This document shows positions 1 to 8,900 of a DNA stretch of 15,653 bases, piece after piece. The translations under genes were made by a program, and so were the position numbers. Location of the stretch: positions 1 through 15,653 of the forward strand of contig DASRLH010000094.1 in the NCBI GenBank assembly GCA_035648595.1. The letters are read 5' to 3'. Source of the stretch: RYN-428 sp035648595 (GTDB lineage Bacteria > Planctomycetota > Phycisphaerae > Tepidisphaerales > Tepidisphaeraceae). The first letter of the stretch is position 1; each line of letters begins with the position of its first letter. The notes below the pieces were generated by a model, which saw nothing but the letters and a program-made list of their open reading frames with translations, made no database searches and was not told where the DNA came from.

Positions 1-355
1 GTCACTCCGCTTTGATGCTGCGCGCTATTCGCCCCCTTCCAAGGCGCTGGCGCCTGGGGCCCGTGCAACCACCTCGCGCCTGAACCCCATACTCGTGCCC
101 AGCATATAATAAAGCAACCGGCGAGCCGAACGGCATTAACAATTAGTGACGAAATGTTACAAATGTGCGCGTTTTCGCCGACGTCCGTATCGAAAACTTG
201 CTGGGTCCTATCCATAACCATTTATCTTTTCTGGAGTTGAGCGCCTTGGAAAGAGCGAATATAGCATGTTGCGCGCCTGATGCGCGCATCACGAACTCCG
301 CCACGCCCGTCAAATGAACTGCCACCGCGCCCCAACCATCCCTCTTCCTTCTTCA
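1..355. other. left edge, no convincing gene
   Basis: No gene is supported here. One plus-strand frame is open from the window edge to a TAA at 107-109 (about 35 codons) and could be the tail of an upstream gene, but it shows no recognisable motif. A 60-codon minus-strand frame with a GTG start (143-325) has no ribosome binding site and no recognisable domain. The stretch around 100-240 is noticeably richer in A+T than the neighbouring genes. A small inverted repeat lies at 42-55 (AGGCGC, two bases, GCGCCT) and a perfect palindrome at 278-291. Confidence 0.5.
278..291. promoter_or_regulatory. perfect 14-base palindrome, possible operator
   Basis: TGATGCGCGCATCA reads the same on both strands. 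It lies in non-coding sequence about 65 bases beyond the stop of the ACT-domain gene. A palindrome of this length suits a dimeric DNA-binding protein, but no promoter or regulated gene can be tied to it, so the role is a guess. Confidence 0.2.
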
Positions 356-375
356 TCATTCATCATTCATCATTT
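353..375. repeat. TCATTCA-type short tandem intergenic repeat overlapping the ACT gene end
   Basis: Three and a half copies of a 7-base unit (TCATTCA/TCATCAT phase) run across the 3' end of the ACT-domain gene. On the minus strand the repeat encodes the last five residues, MMNDE, and the TGA at 356-358. Similar ATGATGAATGATGAA stretches are frequent intergenic repeats in Planctomycetota and Verrucomicrobiota genomes (recalled knowledge). A degenerate relative lies at 10281-10305. Confidence 0.6.
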
Positions 376-880
376 CCTCCCCCTCCCCCTTCTCCGAGCA
401 GTCCTTCCCCATCAAATCACTCTCCGCCAACAGCGTGAAGCCCTTGCGGATGAGCAATTGTGCGGCGAGGGTGGGATCGTCCACGTAGAGCGCCAGTGCC
501 GGGTCGTTGGGACGGACCAATAGCGGGTACATGTAATGGATGTTGATCTCGGCGGCCAAAAGCGCGGCGCAAACGCCAATGAGCGGCTGGCGGGATCGGC
601 CGGGCAATTGCACTGCCAGCACCTCCGATTCGCTGAAGCTGAAGCCGGCCCGACGAAGCACATCGCGGCCCGTATCGGCGTGGGCGCAGATCAGGCGCAC
701 CAACGCCGAGTCGGCCGATTCCTCAATCGCCAGGGCAACCACCCGATCCCCCTCCTCGAGGGCGCGCATCAGCATCTGCAGGCGGCCCACGCGGTTCTCC
801 AGGAATACCGTGAACTGCCTCACCCGAGTCAGCTCAAAGCCGGCACCGTGCTGCGTCTGCGGCGGAAGCGTCTCTTCCAT
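356..880 (-). CDS. tandem ACT-domain regulatory protein
   Basis: This 174-residue soluble protein appears to be made of two ACT domains. The first begins near residue 23 with FTVFLENRVGRLQMLMRAL, the typical ACT opening in which a beta strand is followed by the N-x-x-G-x-L helix. The second begins around residue 98 with PLIGVCAALLAAEINIHYMY, again strand then helix. ACT domains bind small ligands, usually amino acids, and regulate enzymes; stand-alone pairs of this kind resemble the acetolactate synthase regulatory subunit, but no catalytic domain is attached, so the ligand is unknown. I chose the ATG at 880; an in-frame TTG at 898 would add six residues, and neither has a clear Shine-Dalgarno sequence. 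The gene is monocistronic in this window and diverges from the ABC exporter permease. Its last five codons come from a short tandem repeat, so the charged tail (GEGEEMMNDE) is probably not conserved. Confidence 0.8.
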   Translation of the reverse strand: MEETLPPQTQHGAGFELTRVRQFTVFLENRVGRLQMLMRALEEGDRVVALAIEESADSALVRLICAHADTGRDVLRRAGFSFSESEVLAVQLPGRSRQPLIGVCAALLAAEINIHYMYPLLVRPNDPALALYVDDPTLAAQLLIRKGFTLLAESDLMGKDCSEKGEGEEMMNDE

Positions 881-1220
881 TTTGCCCACAATATCCAATC
901 GAACCGCGGATTCCTATAAAAATGTGCGCGGAACCCTTGCAAGACGCTGTTGGAGGTAAGGACACCGACGGTGCGGCGTATCACGGGCGTCCCGCCCGTG
1001 CCGATGGCGACAAATACCCAGAACCGTGATTTTCCGAAAGCTTCAACGCCGTTCGCACGGGCGAGACGCGAGACGCCCGTGATACGACAAAGTTGCTCGC
1101 CTCCGCGCATTGCGTGCCCTCGCAGCTGAAACCCCCTGGCAATGTCGGACCCTTTTGCGGCCCCCCTAAGAACGCCGCCACTTTTTCCTGGTGTCCCGTC
1201 GCCCTATTCTACCGGCACCG
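881..1220. other. divergent intergenic region with an inverted CGGGCG repeat pair
   Basis: This gap must hold the promoters of both the ACT gene and the ABC exporter permease, but I see no convincing -35/-10 pair. Its main content is the inverted repeat pair at 978-1086. The sequence between the pair and the permease start, 1090-1220, shows nothing recognisable. Confidence 0.5.
978..1086. repeat. inverted pair of CGGGCG-family intergenic repeats
   Basis: Left arm 978-1003 and right arm 1054-1086 are reverse complements, apart from a 6-base insertion in the right arm where GAGACGC is nearly duplicated. The spacer is about 50 bases. Each arm is itself a near-palindrome, CACGGGCG-x-x-CGCCCGTG, followed by an ATACG edge. 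Related copies occur at 4509-4533, 9406-9464, 11674-11776 and 13927-13953. RNA from either strand could fold into a long hairpin. Confidence 0.8.
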
Positions 1221-2834
1221 ATGCATCCCGCCCTCTACAAGCTGATCTCGCTCCAGTTCCGCGGCGTCCGTCGTCAGATGCTGCGCGGGGCGGGGTCGCC
1301 GGGGCGAATGTTGGTGTTTGCGGTGGGAGGGCTTTTATTTCTGGGATGGCTGGCCTCGGTTTTTTTCACACTCAAGCAAAAGGGGCATGCCGATCCGAAT
1401 CGGGTACGGCAGGTGATGCCGTTGGCGCTACTGGGCATTTGCATTCTCACCGCGCTCACCTCCGCGGGCGACAAGGCCATCGCGTTCACACCCGGCGAAG
1501 TGGATCAGCTTTTCCCCGGCCCCTTCTCCCGCCGGGAATTGCTGGCGTACAAGCTGATCAAAAGCACGCTGGGCGCGCTGCTGACGGGCCTCATCCTGTC
1601 GGCGGTGATGCTTAAATACGCGCTCTGGTGGCCGGCCTGTTTTGCCGGCGTGTTCCTGGCGCTGTTGTTCGTACAGTGGTTCAGCATCGTCATTTTGCTC
1701 GGTGGGCAGGCGCTGGGGCAGATCGCCTATAGCCGAATGCGCAAGTTCATCCTGATCGGCTTGGGCGTGCTGGCGGTGATGGGCGCGCGGACGTGGATGG
1801 GCGGCGGGACCCTGGCCGCCGAGACCGCCGTCGCACAGTTCCACGACTCGGCGGTGGGACATGTGCTGCTCGCGCCTTTCGAGGCATTCGGAAACGCGAT
1901 GACCGCGCCGCGCGCCGCCGAGGCCATCAAATGGTCGGCGTATGCGATCCTGCTGAACGCGGGGATGCTGGCGCTGGTGCTCGTGATGGACGGCTACTAC
2001 CTGGAGACGGCCACCGCCGCCAGCGAGCGGCGTTATGCCAAAATCCAGCGGATCCGCGCCGGCTCGTTTTTGTCGATGGGCGTCAGCAAGACCGCCAACT
2101 GGCAACTCCCCAACTTCCCCTGGGCCGGCGGCGCGGGACCGATCGCCTGGCGTCAGGCCACCAACGCGGGGCGAAGCTCTCGCGGGCTGCTATTGCTGCT
2201 GCTGATTGTGGTGGTGGGCGCGGCGCCGGTGCTCGCGGTCGGGGCGCACAACAAGGAAATCGTGGGAATGCTCGCCGGACTGATGGTGTGGCTCACCTTC
2301 TTGTGCTCGAGCATGCTCAATTTCGATTTCCGCGGCGACGTGGATCAGATGGAAAGCCTCAAGGCCCTGCCGCTGGCCGGCAGCGCGGTGGTGATTGGGG
2401 AAATGATCACGCCGATCCTGCTGATGACCTGCTTTCACTGGCTGCTGCTTGGAGTCGCACTCATCAACGTCCCCTGGCAGCGCCCGATGATCGCGGTGGG
2501 GATGGCCGTCGCGCTGCCGTTCAACGCGATTTTGTTTGAGGCCGAGAACCTGATCTTTTTGCTGTTTCCCAGCCGGCCGGTTGCGGTGAGTCCGGGAGAT
2601 TTCCAGGTGATGGGCCGCAAGTTTGTTTTCCTGCTGGCCAAGTTCATCATCATCGCGTTGGCAATCATACTGGCCGCCATCCCCGCCGGGTTGGCCTGGG
2701 TATTGACGGGCAAATCATTGCCCGTCCCGACGTTGATCGCGTGCATGATCCTGAGCGCGCAGGTTGTCGCGATGGTCCCGCTGATCGCCTGGGCCTATCG
2801 GCGTTACGACCCAAGCATTCATACGCCGACGTGA
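1221..2834 (+). CDS. putative ABC exporter, membrane permease subunit (ABC_export family)
   Basis: This polytopic inner-membrane protein of 537 residues has about twelve hydrophobic segments. They start with MLVFAVGGLLFLGWLASVFF near residue 32 and end with a segment before the C-terminal AYRRYDPS. It has no Walker motifs, so it is a transmembrane subunit that would need a separate ATPase. The mid-protein segment FDFRGDVDQMESLKALPL, followed by another membrane span, is what I recognise from the planctomycete 'putative ABC exporter' family. An FTPGEVDQLFPGPFSRREL segment near residue 90 matches the cytoplasmic coupling-type loop seen in that family. I chose the ATG at 1221; an in-frame GTG at 1191 would add ten residues, and neither has a strong ribosome binding site. 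No ATPase gene lies next to it: upstream is the divergent ACT gene, and downstream it converges on the beta-propeller lipoprotein. The substrate is unknown. Confidence 0.8.
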   Translation: MHPALYKLISLQFRGVRRQMLRGAGSPGRMLVFAVGGLLFLGWLASVFFTLKQKGHADPNRVRQVMPLALLGICILTALTSAGDKAIAFTPGEVDQLFPGPFSRRELLAYKLIKSTLGALLTGLILSAVMLKYALWWPACFAGVFLALLFVQWFSIVILLGGQALGQIAYSRMRKFILIGLGVLAVMGARTWMGGGTLAAETAVAQFHDSAVGHVLLAPFEAFGNAMTAPRAAEAIKWSAYAILLNAGMLALVLVMDGYYLETATAASERRYAKIQRIRAGSFLSMGVSKTANWQLPNFPWAGGAGPIAWRQATNAGRSSRGLLLLLLIVVVGAAPVLAVGAHNKEIVGMLAGLMVWLTFLCSSMLNFDFRGDVDQMESLKALPLAGSAVVIGEMITPILLMTCFHWLLLGVALINVPWQRPMIAVGMAVALPFNAILFEAENLIFLLFPSRPVAVSPGDFQVMGRKFVFLLAKFIIIALAIILAAIPAGLAWVLTGKSLPVPTLIACMILSAQVVAMVPLIAWAYRRYDPSIHTPT

Positions 2835-3130
2835 CGACCCTGGGCAGCCGAATCCGAACCCGAATAGGATTGCATACGGGCGCATTTCCTCGCCGAGGAG
2901 AAGATTTGCGCAAAGTCACAAAGGCGCGGAGTCGCGGAGTGGGACGATCATCGTGGCGAGGGATCTGTCCTCTGTCCGTTTGATCAAAGGCGAGATTTGT
3001 CGTTGGTGCATTGGCTGTTGCGTTTTGAAACGCTGAACTTGTCATTGCGACTCTGCGCCTTCGCGCACTCTGCGCAAATCCGTCCTGGTGGAAGCCGAAG
3101 ACGGCTCTGGCGTCGTTTTCGGTTCCGCGA
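2835..3130. other. convergent intergenic region
   Basis: The region lies between the ends of the ABC exporter permease (plus strand) and the lipoprotein gene (minus strand). It contains an inverted repeat pair (2906-3079) and a short hairpin at 3093-3106 (AGCCG, AAGA, CGGCT) just beyond the lipoprotein stop codon. Neither is followed by a T run, so an intrinsic terminator is possible but not shown. No gene is visible. Confidence 0.5.
2906..3079. repeat. inverted pair of CGCAGAG-family intergenic repeats
   Basis: The left arm is 2906-2938, beginning TTGCGCAAAGTC. The right arm is 3048-3079, and its reverse complement begins ATTTGCGCAGAGTG. The arms match at roughly 25 of 31 positions and enclose about 110 unique bases. 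The arm is built of imperfect 7-9 base units (GCAAAG, AAGGCGC, GGAGTCGC). It occurs only here in the window but resembles the 'cgcaaaggcgcagag' repeats common in Planctomycetota (recalled). Confidence 0.7.
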
Positions 3131-4420
3131 TCACCCCGGTTCCAGGCAAAACAGATTGCCGCCGGAATCTCCGATGACCAACACGCCCTGGGCGATGGCG
3201 GGGCTGGCGGTGATGCCGCGGCCGGCGGTGAAGGACCAGATCTCTTTGCCGGTCTTGAGGTCCAGGACATAAAGTTTTTTGTCCTTGCTGGCGATGTATA
3301 CCCGGCCTCCGCTGATGGCCGGCGAGGAATCCACGTCGCCGCGCGTGGCGAAGTTCCAGAGCTTCTTGCCCGTCGTCAAATCGACCCCATAAACATTGCG
3401 ATCGCGGGCCCCGAAGGCCACGATACCGTCGGCCACCGCCGGGGAACTGTAGACCATCGCCTCCTGGCCGATGCCGCTGAACGTCCAGAGCGGCTTATGG
3501 GTTGTGGCCGAAATGCACACGACGTGGCCCTGATCGGTGCCCATCACCAGCCGATCCCCGGCGACGGCCGCCGACCCTGGGCACAGCGCGCCCAAGTCGG
3601 TTTCGAATTCCTGCTTGCCATTGCTTCCCTTGAAGGCGCGAAGCTGGGCGTCGCAGCCGGAGACCAGGGCCGAGCCGTTGGAGACGGCCGGCGCGCCGTT
3701 CACGCGGTCGCCGGACTTTTGCTCCCACAGCTTTTTGCCGGCGGCGGCGTCGAGGCAGTAAATGTCGGCCCCATCGTCTCCGAAGACGATGCGGTCGCGC
3801 TTCTCGCCGAGGTGGTTGGCCGACGAATGAATCGAGGCGCCGCCATCGAAACTCCAGAGCGGCTTGCCGGTGTCGGCGGCCACCGCGTGAAAAATGCCAT
3901 CCAGGTCGCCGAGCATCACCCGCCCGTCGATCACGAGCGGCGTGGTCTCAAAGCCCGTGGCCGAGCCGTCCGCGGTGAGATTCAGCCAGGTCCAACGCGG
4001 CTTGCCGGTTTTGAGGTCGATGGCGTATAGCGCGCCGGCGGTGTCCGCGACGTAGGCAACGCCTTGAACAATCGCCGCCGATCCCTCGAAACGGCCGGGG
4101 CGGCGAAACGCGGGCTCGGTGGCCGGCGCGGTTGCGGGCGGCGCGCCCGTTGCGCTGTTCGCTGGCGCGCCCGCCGACGCCGGCGACTGCTCATCGGCCG
4201 CGCGAAATTTCCATCGCACCTTCATGGGCGGCGCGCCGATCGCCGAGGCATCGCCCAGCAGTGGCCCTCCGCCATGAAAGCCGATCCAATCGCCAGTGGC
4301 GGATGCATGCGGCGGCGCGGCAGTTTGGGCGGCTGCGGGAGAATCGGCGGGCGCGCGCTTGCACGAGCCGAGCGTTATCGCCAGGAGAATCAGGAGGTGC
4401 TTTGAGATTGGCGATACCAT
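3131..4420 (-). CDS. PQQ-like beta-propeller lipoprotein
   Basis: This predicted exported lipoprotein has 429 residues. The signal peptide MVSPISKHLLILLAITLGSC ends in the lipobox LGSC, with lipidated Cys20. After a short linker, GDWIGFHGGGP and a KVRWKF strand begin the propeller. The first blade is interrupted by an Ala/Pro/Thr-rich stretch of about 35 residues. Seven further repeats have the pattern G-x-V-Y-x-x-(5-8)-LYALD-x-x-TGKxxW, for example LYVLDLKTGKEIW near the C-terminus; the final strand, GNLFCLEPG, closes the ring. This fold is shared by BamB and quinoprotein dehydrogenases, but no quinone- or calcium-binding residues can be recognised, so a binding or scaffold role fits best. 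I chose the ATG at 4420 because the signal peptide starts there; 44 more upstream codons are open but read through repeats. It lies 135 bases downstream of the other beta-propeller gene, on the same strand. Confidence 0.85.
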   Translation of the reverse strand: MVSPISKHLLILLAITLGSCKRAPADSPAAAQTAAPPHASATGDWIGFHGGGPLLGDASAIGAPPMKVRWKFRAADEQSPASAGAPANSATGAPPATAPATEPAFRRPGRFEGSAAIVQGVAYVADTAGALYAIDLKTGKPRWTWLNLTADGSATGFETTPLVIDGRVMLGDLDGIFHAVAADTGKPLWSFDGGASIHSSANHLGEKRDRIVFGDDGADIYCLDAAAGKKLWEQKSGDRVNGAPAVSNGSALVSGCDAQLRAFKGSNGKQEFETDLGALCPGSAAVAGDRLVMGTDQGHVVCISATTHKPLWTFSGIGQEAMVYSSPAVADGIVAFGARDRNVYGVDLTTGKKLWNFATRGDVDSSPAISGGRVYIASKDKKLYVLDLKTGKEIWSFTAGRGITASPAIAQGVLVIGDSGGNLFCLEPG

Positions 4421-4453
4421 GATTTCTCGACTACCGCGCCATCCGCGCGAAGG

Positions 4454-4486
4454 GAAATCCGAATTCCGAATCCCCGAAATCCGAAA
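4454..4486. repeat. CCGAAAT-family intergenic repeat
   Basis: Imperfect repetitions of a 7-9 base unit (GAAATCC, GAATTCC, GAAATCC, GAAAG) lie upstream of the lipoprotein start. A related stretch at 14493-14524 shares GAAATCCGAAA. In other frames such sequence yields the phantom peptide FGFR/SDFGFR, which explains the apparent N-terminal extension of the lipoprotein reading frame. Confidence 0.6.
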
Positions 4487-4508
4487 GAAGGCAAAATGTG
4501 GAATGTCG

Positions 4509-4533
4509 AAGGGTGGCGAGACGCCCGTGATAC
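4509..4533. repeat. truncated CGGGCG-family repeat
   Basis: GCGAGACGCCCGTGATACG matches the right half of the repeat at 1061-1086 closely. The left half, with CGCACGGGC, is missing, and no partner arm is visible nearby, so this is a half element. It lies between the two beta-propeller genes, 23 bases from the stop codon of the upstream one. Confidence 0.65.
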
Positions 4534-4555
4534 GTTGACGGGCTTCTCCCACGGA

Positions 4556-5794
4556 TCACTTAATATCCAGGCACACCAGCTCTTCCTTGCCCTTGACGTA
4601 CAGCTTTCCTTGATAGATTACCGGGGCGGACCAAACCTGATTGTAATCAAACACGTTGACTTCAGCGACGACCTTTGGGCCCGAGGCCTGCAGATGCACG
4701 AGGCTGAGCTGGCCTTTTTCGCTGAGGGCGATCAGCTGGCTGGCGTCGATGATGAACGAGCCGCCTTCATTGAGATCGATATTGCTCGATGACCAGATCT
4801 GCTTTCCGCTGGGCCACGCCAGGCACTTGAGGCGGCCGGAGCTGTTTCCGTACAGGCGGCCATTGTCCAGAATGCACGATTGAAACTTCGAGGAGATTTC
4901 CTTGTTCTTCCAGTCCTTTTTCGCGCCGGTGGGGCTGAGTGTAAACATGCCGCAGCCGCTGCCATAGGAGCTGGTGACGAAAAGATGCTTGTCGTGAAAG
5001 ATCGGGGTGGCGGCGTTCACATCATACTGCGTTTTCCAGGGCTGGGTCCAGATCGTTTTGCCGGTCATGGGGTTCAGACCAAACAGCGTATTGCCGCCGA
5101 AGATGATGATCTGGGGCGTGCCGTCCACATCAGCAAGAATCGGGGCGGCATACCCGCCCAGGCCGGCCTGCGCCTTCCACGCGAGTTTGCCGTCGCTCTT
5201 ATTGACGGCAACCGCGACCGCGCTGCCCTTGCCGCCCTGCACGTAAACCAGATCGCCGCTGACCAATGGACTTGATCCTTCGTTCCAGTCGAGAATCTGC
5301 GCGTTGGTGGCGTCGAGAACATTCAGTCGCCAGGCTTCCTTGCCATCGGCAAGGTCGCGGCAGACCAGGTCGCCGCCGCCGCCGTAGGTATAGATGCGCT
5401 GCCCGTCGATGCTCGGCGTCGCCTCGGGCAACGGCAGGCCGGTGTCGCGGTCCAGCGCGTTATCCGTAATTTTCGTCGCCTTGTGGGTGACCGGATACGA
5501 CTGTGTCCAAAGCACTTTGCCGGTTTGTGCGTCGAGCGCGGTGAGCGTGTCGCCGCGCCCCTGCATTGCAAACATATAGACCTTGCCATCCAGCGCGACG
5601 ACACTGGAAAAGCCCAGGCCGACTTTCTGGGTCCAGAGTTTTTTGGGCCCGTCCTTTGGCCAGTGATCGGCGATCTTTTCGGTGCTGATTCCGGTGCCAT
5701 CGGGCCCCAGCCACTTGGGCCATTCCTCGGCGCGCGCAACGCCGCAGGAAACCGAAAGAACAACCATTGCGATCCAAGTATTCAACCGATTCAC
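4556..5794 (-). CDS. secreted PQQ-like beta-propeller protein
   Basis: This exported protein of 412 residues has a signal peptide, MNRLNTWIAMVVLSVSCGVA, with probable cleavage after ARA at residue 22; Cys17 is not in a good lipobox, so a soluble periplasmic form is more likely. The mature protein opens with EWPKWLGPDGTGIS, the hallmark start of planctomycete outer-compartment quinoprotein-like propellers. Blades follow, with LTALDAQTGKVLW near residue 80 and LFGLNPMTGKTIW in the middle; the ending is LYVKGKEELVCLDIK. No quinone-binding residues are recognisable, so enzymatic activity is not supported. I chose the GTG at 5794 because AGGAG lies five bases upstream (5800-5804) and the signal peptide starts there; an upstream TTG at 5830 lacks this. 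It shares a strand with the lipoprotein gene downstream and the FtsX permease upstream. The two propellers belong to the same broad family but differ in length and signal type. Confidence 0.85.
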   Translation of the reverse strand: MNRLNTWIAMVVLSVSCGVARAEEWPKWLGPDGTGISTEKIADHWPKDGPKKLWTQKVGLGFSSVVALDGKVYMFAMQGRGDTLTALDAQTGKVLWTQSYPVTHKATKITDNALDRDTGLPLPEATPSIDGQRIYTYGGGGDLVCRDLADGKEAWRLNVLDATNAQILDWNEGSSPLVSGDLVYVQGGKGSAVAVAVNKSDGKLAWKAQAGLGGYAAPILADVDGTPQIIIFGGNTLFGLNPMTGKTIWTQPWKTQYDVNAATPIFHDKHLFVTSSYGSGCGMFTLSPTGAKKDWKNKEISSKFQSCILDNGRLYGNSSGRLKCLAWPSGKQIWSSSNIDLNEGGSFIIDASQLIALSEKGQLSLVHLQASGPKVVAEVNVFDYNQVWSAPVIYQGKLYVKGKEELVCLDIK

Positions 5795-5799
5795 GATAG

Positions 5800-5804
5800 C
5801 TCCT
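5800..5804 (-). promoter_or_regulatory. ribosome binding site fixing the GTG start of the secreted beta-propeller gene
   Basis: AGGAG on the minus strand, five bases before the GTG at 5794. It decides between this start and the alternative TTG at 5830. Confidence 0.7.
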
Positions 5805-5842
5805 GTAGACTGCGGTCCCTTAATTGCCATGCCGGTAATTTC

Positions 5843-5974
5843 ACCACGGAGGCACGGAGGCGCTTTTGACGATCGAAACCTCCATGCAATCCAATTCCAA
5901 TTAATTTATTTGCTTCATTCTTAAAGAGGGTTCAGAAGTCGAATGCGCCTCCGTGCCTCGGTGTCTCCGTGGTT
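5843..5974. repeat. inverted pair of CGGAGG-family intergenic repeats
   Basis: The left arm (5843-5863) reads CCACGGAGGCACGGAGGCGC. The right arm (5944-5974) is its reverse complement with one extra 9-base unit (GACACCGAG). The spacer is about 80 A+T-rich bases, and both arms continue into TTxGAC next to it, an edge also seen in the copies at 13813 and 14044. The pair fills the 205-base gap between the FtsX permease and the secreted beta-propeller gene. It translates into phantom peptides such as HGDTEARRR. This family is widespread in Planctomycetota and Verrucomicrobiota (recalled). Confidence 0.8.
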
Positions 5975-5999
5975 GTCTTAGTCTTCGTCGTTGCGTCAC

Positions 6000-8900
6000 C
6001 TATTCGCGCCGCAGGTCCGCCGGCTTTACGCGGATGCCGCTGAGACTTACGGCGATGGCGGAGGATATTAGCCCCACTGCCAGCACGATGCCCAGCGTGC
6101 CGGCGAGATTGGCGATATTAATCGGCCGGGATTCGCGCGTGAGGGCGGGTATGATGCCGATCACCGCGCACGCCGTCCCCAGCGCCAATCCGAGGATCAG
6201 AAGAAACGCATTCTCCGATAGCACCAGCCCCACCCGCGCCGCGGAGGTGAAGCCCAGCGATGCCAGCAGCGCCAACTCGGCCTTTCGCTCGATGACCGTT
6301 CGGATCAGCACCACGGCCAGCCCCAGCGTGCCGAGCATCAGTCCCAGCGCGCCCAGCGTCTGGAATGTTTCCATGTAGGTGTTCTGCACGTTTTGGTAGG
6401 CCTGAAAGCGCGAAACGGTTGTGTCAACGCTCACGGAATAATCCGCCAGTTCGGTGCTCAATGCGCGGGCGGCGAGATCCACGCGATGCTCGATCCGGCG
6501 CTCGTTGCTGCCGGGCACATCGATCAGCACCACGCCAAAGCCGCTCTGGGCGGGAAAGAGCTTGCGAAAGTTGGCGTCGCTCATCAGCAGTTGGCCCTGG
6601 AAGATGCTGTGGGCGATGGTGGCAACCAGCACCAGCTTTCGCGGCCGGCCAAGCTGGTCGGTGATCGGGATCGTTCCCTTCAACGGCACCTGTAGCACAT
6701 ATTCCTGCGTGTCGGCATCGGCAATGACCGGAATCTCCTCGCCCTGATCGCTGTCGAGCAATTGCCAGGGATTCTTGGCGGTTGTAATGGCGTCGCCCTT
6801 AATGAACGCATTTCGTTCGATCATTTCCGGCGGCACGCCCAGGATCGTTGGGCTACTGGGCTTGGTCAGATTCAGGCAACTGATGTCCTGCCCGGCCCAG
6901 CGGCGCAGGGCGGTAAAATGCACGTTCCTCCACAGTGGATTGCGTGGCTCACGGATGCCCAGCAGTTGCCGGCCCTCGACGGTATTCAGATCACCCGTTA
7001 ACGGGATGGCCGCACTGAGGATCAGCCGATACCCGCCGGTCGGGGAATCGCGCCGGCCAGGGTCTTTAATCCCCTGCTGCTGCATGGCGGCAACGGTAAT
7101 TAGCGTGAAGGCGGCAAATCCGATCAATCCCACCGACAGCACCCCGCGCGCGGTATGGCGCGAGCCGTTGCGAATGCCCAGGCGGGCCAGCGAGGCGGCG
7201 CCGACGAAACTCGCACCCGCGTGCGGCCGGGGGCGCAGGGTTGCGCCCAGCCAAAAGAGCGCGCCGCACAACAGAAGCGCGCCGCCCCCAAATCCCTCTT
7301 CAGCGGAAATCGAACCGGCCACAGACATGGCGACAGTGGCAATCCCAATCAAGGCCAGACTGATGCCGATCCATCGGATGATGCGTCCCCTGCCGCGCCG
7401 CCCGATGTTCAGTCCCCACCCGCCGGCCAGCAGCCGCGCCGCCTGTGCCTTGCCCACGCGCCACACGGCCCAGAGGATCGCGCAGCATGCGACCAAGAGG
7501 CTCGCCGCGAATCCATAGGCAAGTGTCAAGGGCACGATGTGCAGCCGCATTGAAGTGGTGCCGACGGCATCCATCCATCGCGTGCGCAGCCCAAGAATGA
7601 TCAGGTAGGTGTATCCTATCGCACCGGCCAGTCCGATCACTCCACCCAACAGCGCCAACAACATGCCCTCTCCAAGCGCCATTCTGCGGAGACGTCCGGG
7701 CGAAAAGCCGATCGCGGACATCAACCCGATTTGGCGGGCGCGCTGCTCGACGTTCAGGCGAAACAGCATCGCCACCAATAAAGCGGCGGCGACGATCAGA
7801 AAGAAGCTGAACATGACAAAGAACATGGAGAAATCGGTGCCGCCGCTTGCCGCCTCCAGTTGTTGCGCCTTGATGGGGCGGAACGAAAGACCCATCGATT
7901 CAGGATGCAGGTTGGCAAGGAGCTGCCTTGAAAACGCCGCGCTGCTGGCGGCGGGAATGCGCAGGCCCGTCACGTCTCCATACACGCCGCCCCAGAGCTT
8001 GCGCGCGGTCTCGAAGTTGATGTAGAGCTTGGGGGCGGCGTGGTACTTTTTCCAATAGTCCTCATCCGCCGCCGTCACCAGTTTCTTGTCGATCTTGAGG
8101 CCCTCGGGCGGATCCCAATCCGCGACGCTGTCGGCATCCGTCAAACCCTTATAATTGGGCGGCAAATCGGGGTCCGCGCCCATGCCGGCCATCGGAAGAA
8201 CGTATCTGACGACGAAAGTAAGCTGCGCGGGTTTCAGGATTTTGCTGGCGTCGGTCAGATCGCCGCCGGACTGGCGGAGGTAATAGTCGATGCGGAGCGT
8301 GTCGCCAACTTTGGCGTTGAGTTGATCGGCGGACCACTGGTTGATCGCGATCTCATTGGGCGCCAGTTGGCCCTCGTCCAGCGAGGAAATCCCAGCCCCC
8401 ACCGCGTAGTGAATGGCTCTTGGGGGCTGGCCGCTCGTGATATTCCCGATGGAATTGACCAGATTCACCGACACTTCGCGCAGCCGTAGTTTCAGCGAAT
8501 CGGCGGCCTTTTCAGCGGCGGCGACCATCGGCGGCGCGAGGTAAGTGTCGCGGGCGAAAGCCGAATTTTCATGGTTACCCGCGGCCCGCACGGCGATTCC
8601 GTAATCTTCCAACGTAACGATTTTCCCAAGCTGCTCGTTGAGCGCGGCGACGTCCTCATCTGGCCTGGCGTTTGCGCTTTTCGCATGGGCCAGCAGCACA
8701 TTGGCGCGGCCCGGCTGATCGATCGTCTCCTGCAAATCCTGGAGGTTCACCCACGCATTTCGCGGCGTTCGCTGGCTGCCGTTGGGGCTGAACAAGGCGG
8801 CGAAATTTTGAAATGCCGCGACCTTCGCGACATCCGCCCGCACCTGATTGAGCACGTCGTTGCGCCCCCGCCGGGCCAGCGGCGATTCGCGCGGGGCATC

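Noticed and set aside
143..325. 60-codon minus-strand frame near the left edge
   Set aside because: GTG start without a ribosome binding site, no recognisable domain, and codon use not clearly coding.
1428..2105. 225-codon minus-strand frame opposite the ABC exporter permease
   Set aside because: It lies wholly within a clear membrane protein gene on the other strand. It is rich in Arg, His and Gln, as expected of an antisense shadow in G+C-rich DNA.
4421..4552. 44-residue N-terminal extension of the beta-propeller lipoprotein
   Set aside because: The extension reads through CCGAAAT and CGGGCG repeats, while the signal peptide with lipobox starts at the ATG at 4420.
3131..5794. Quinoprotein (PQQ-dependent) dehydrogenases
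   Set aside because: The beta-propeller repeats are clear, but I cannot identify the quinone- and calcium-binding residues, so catalysis is not claimed.
6775..7518. 247-codon plus-strand frame opposite the FtsX permease
   Set aside because: It is antisense to a well-supported permease and has no domain or start signal.
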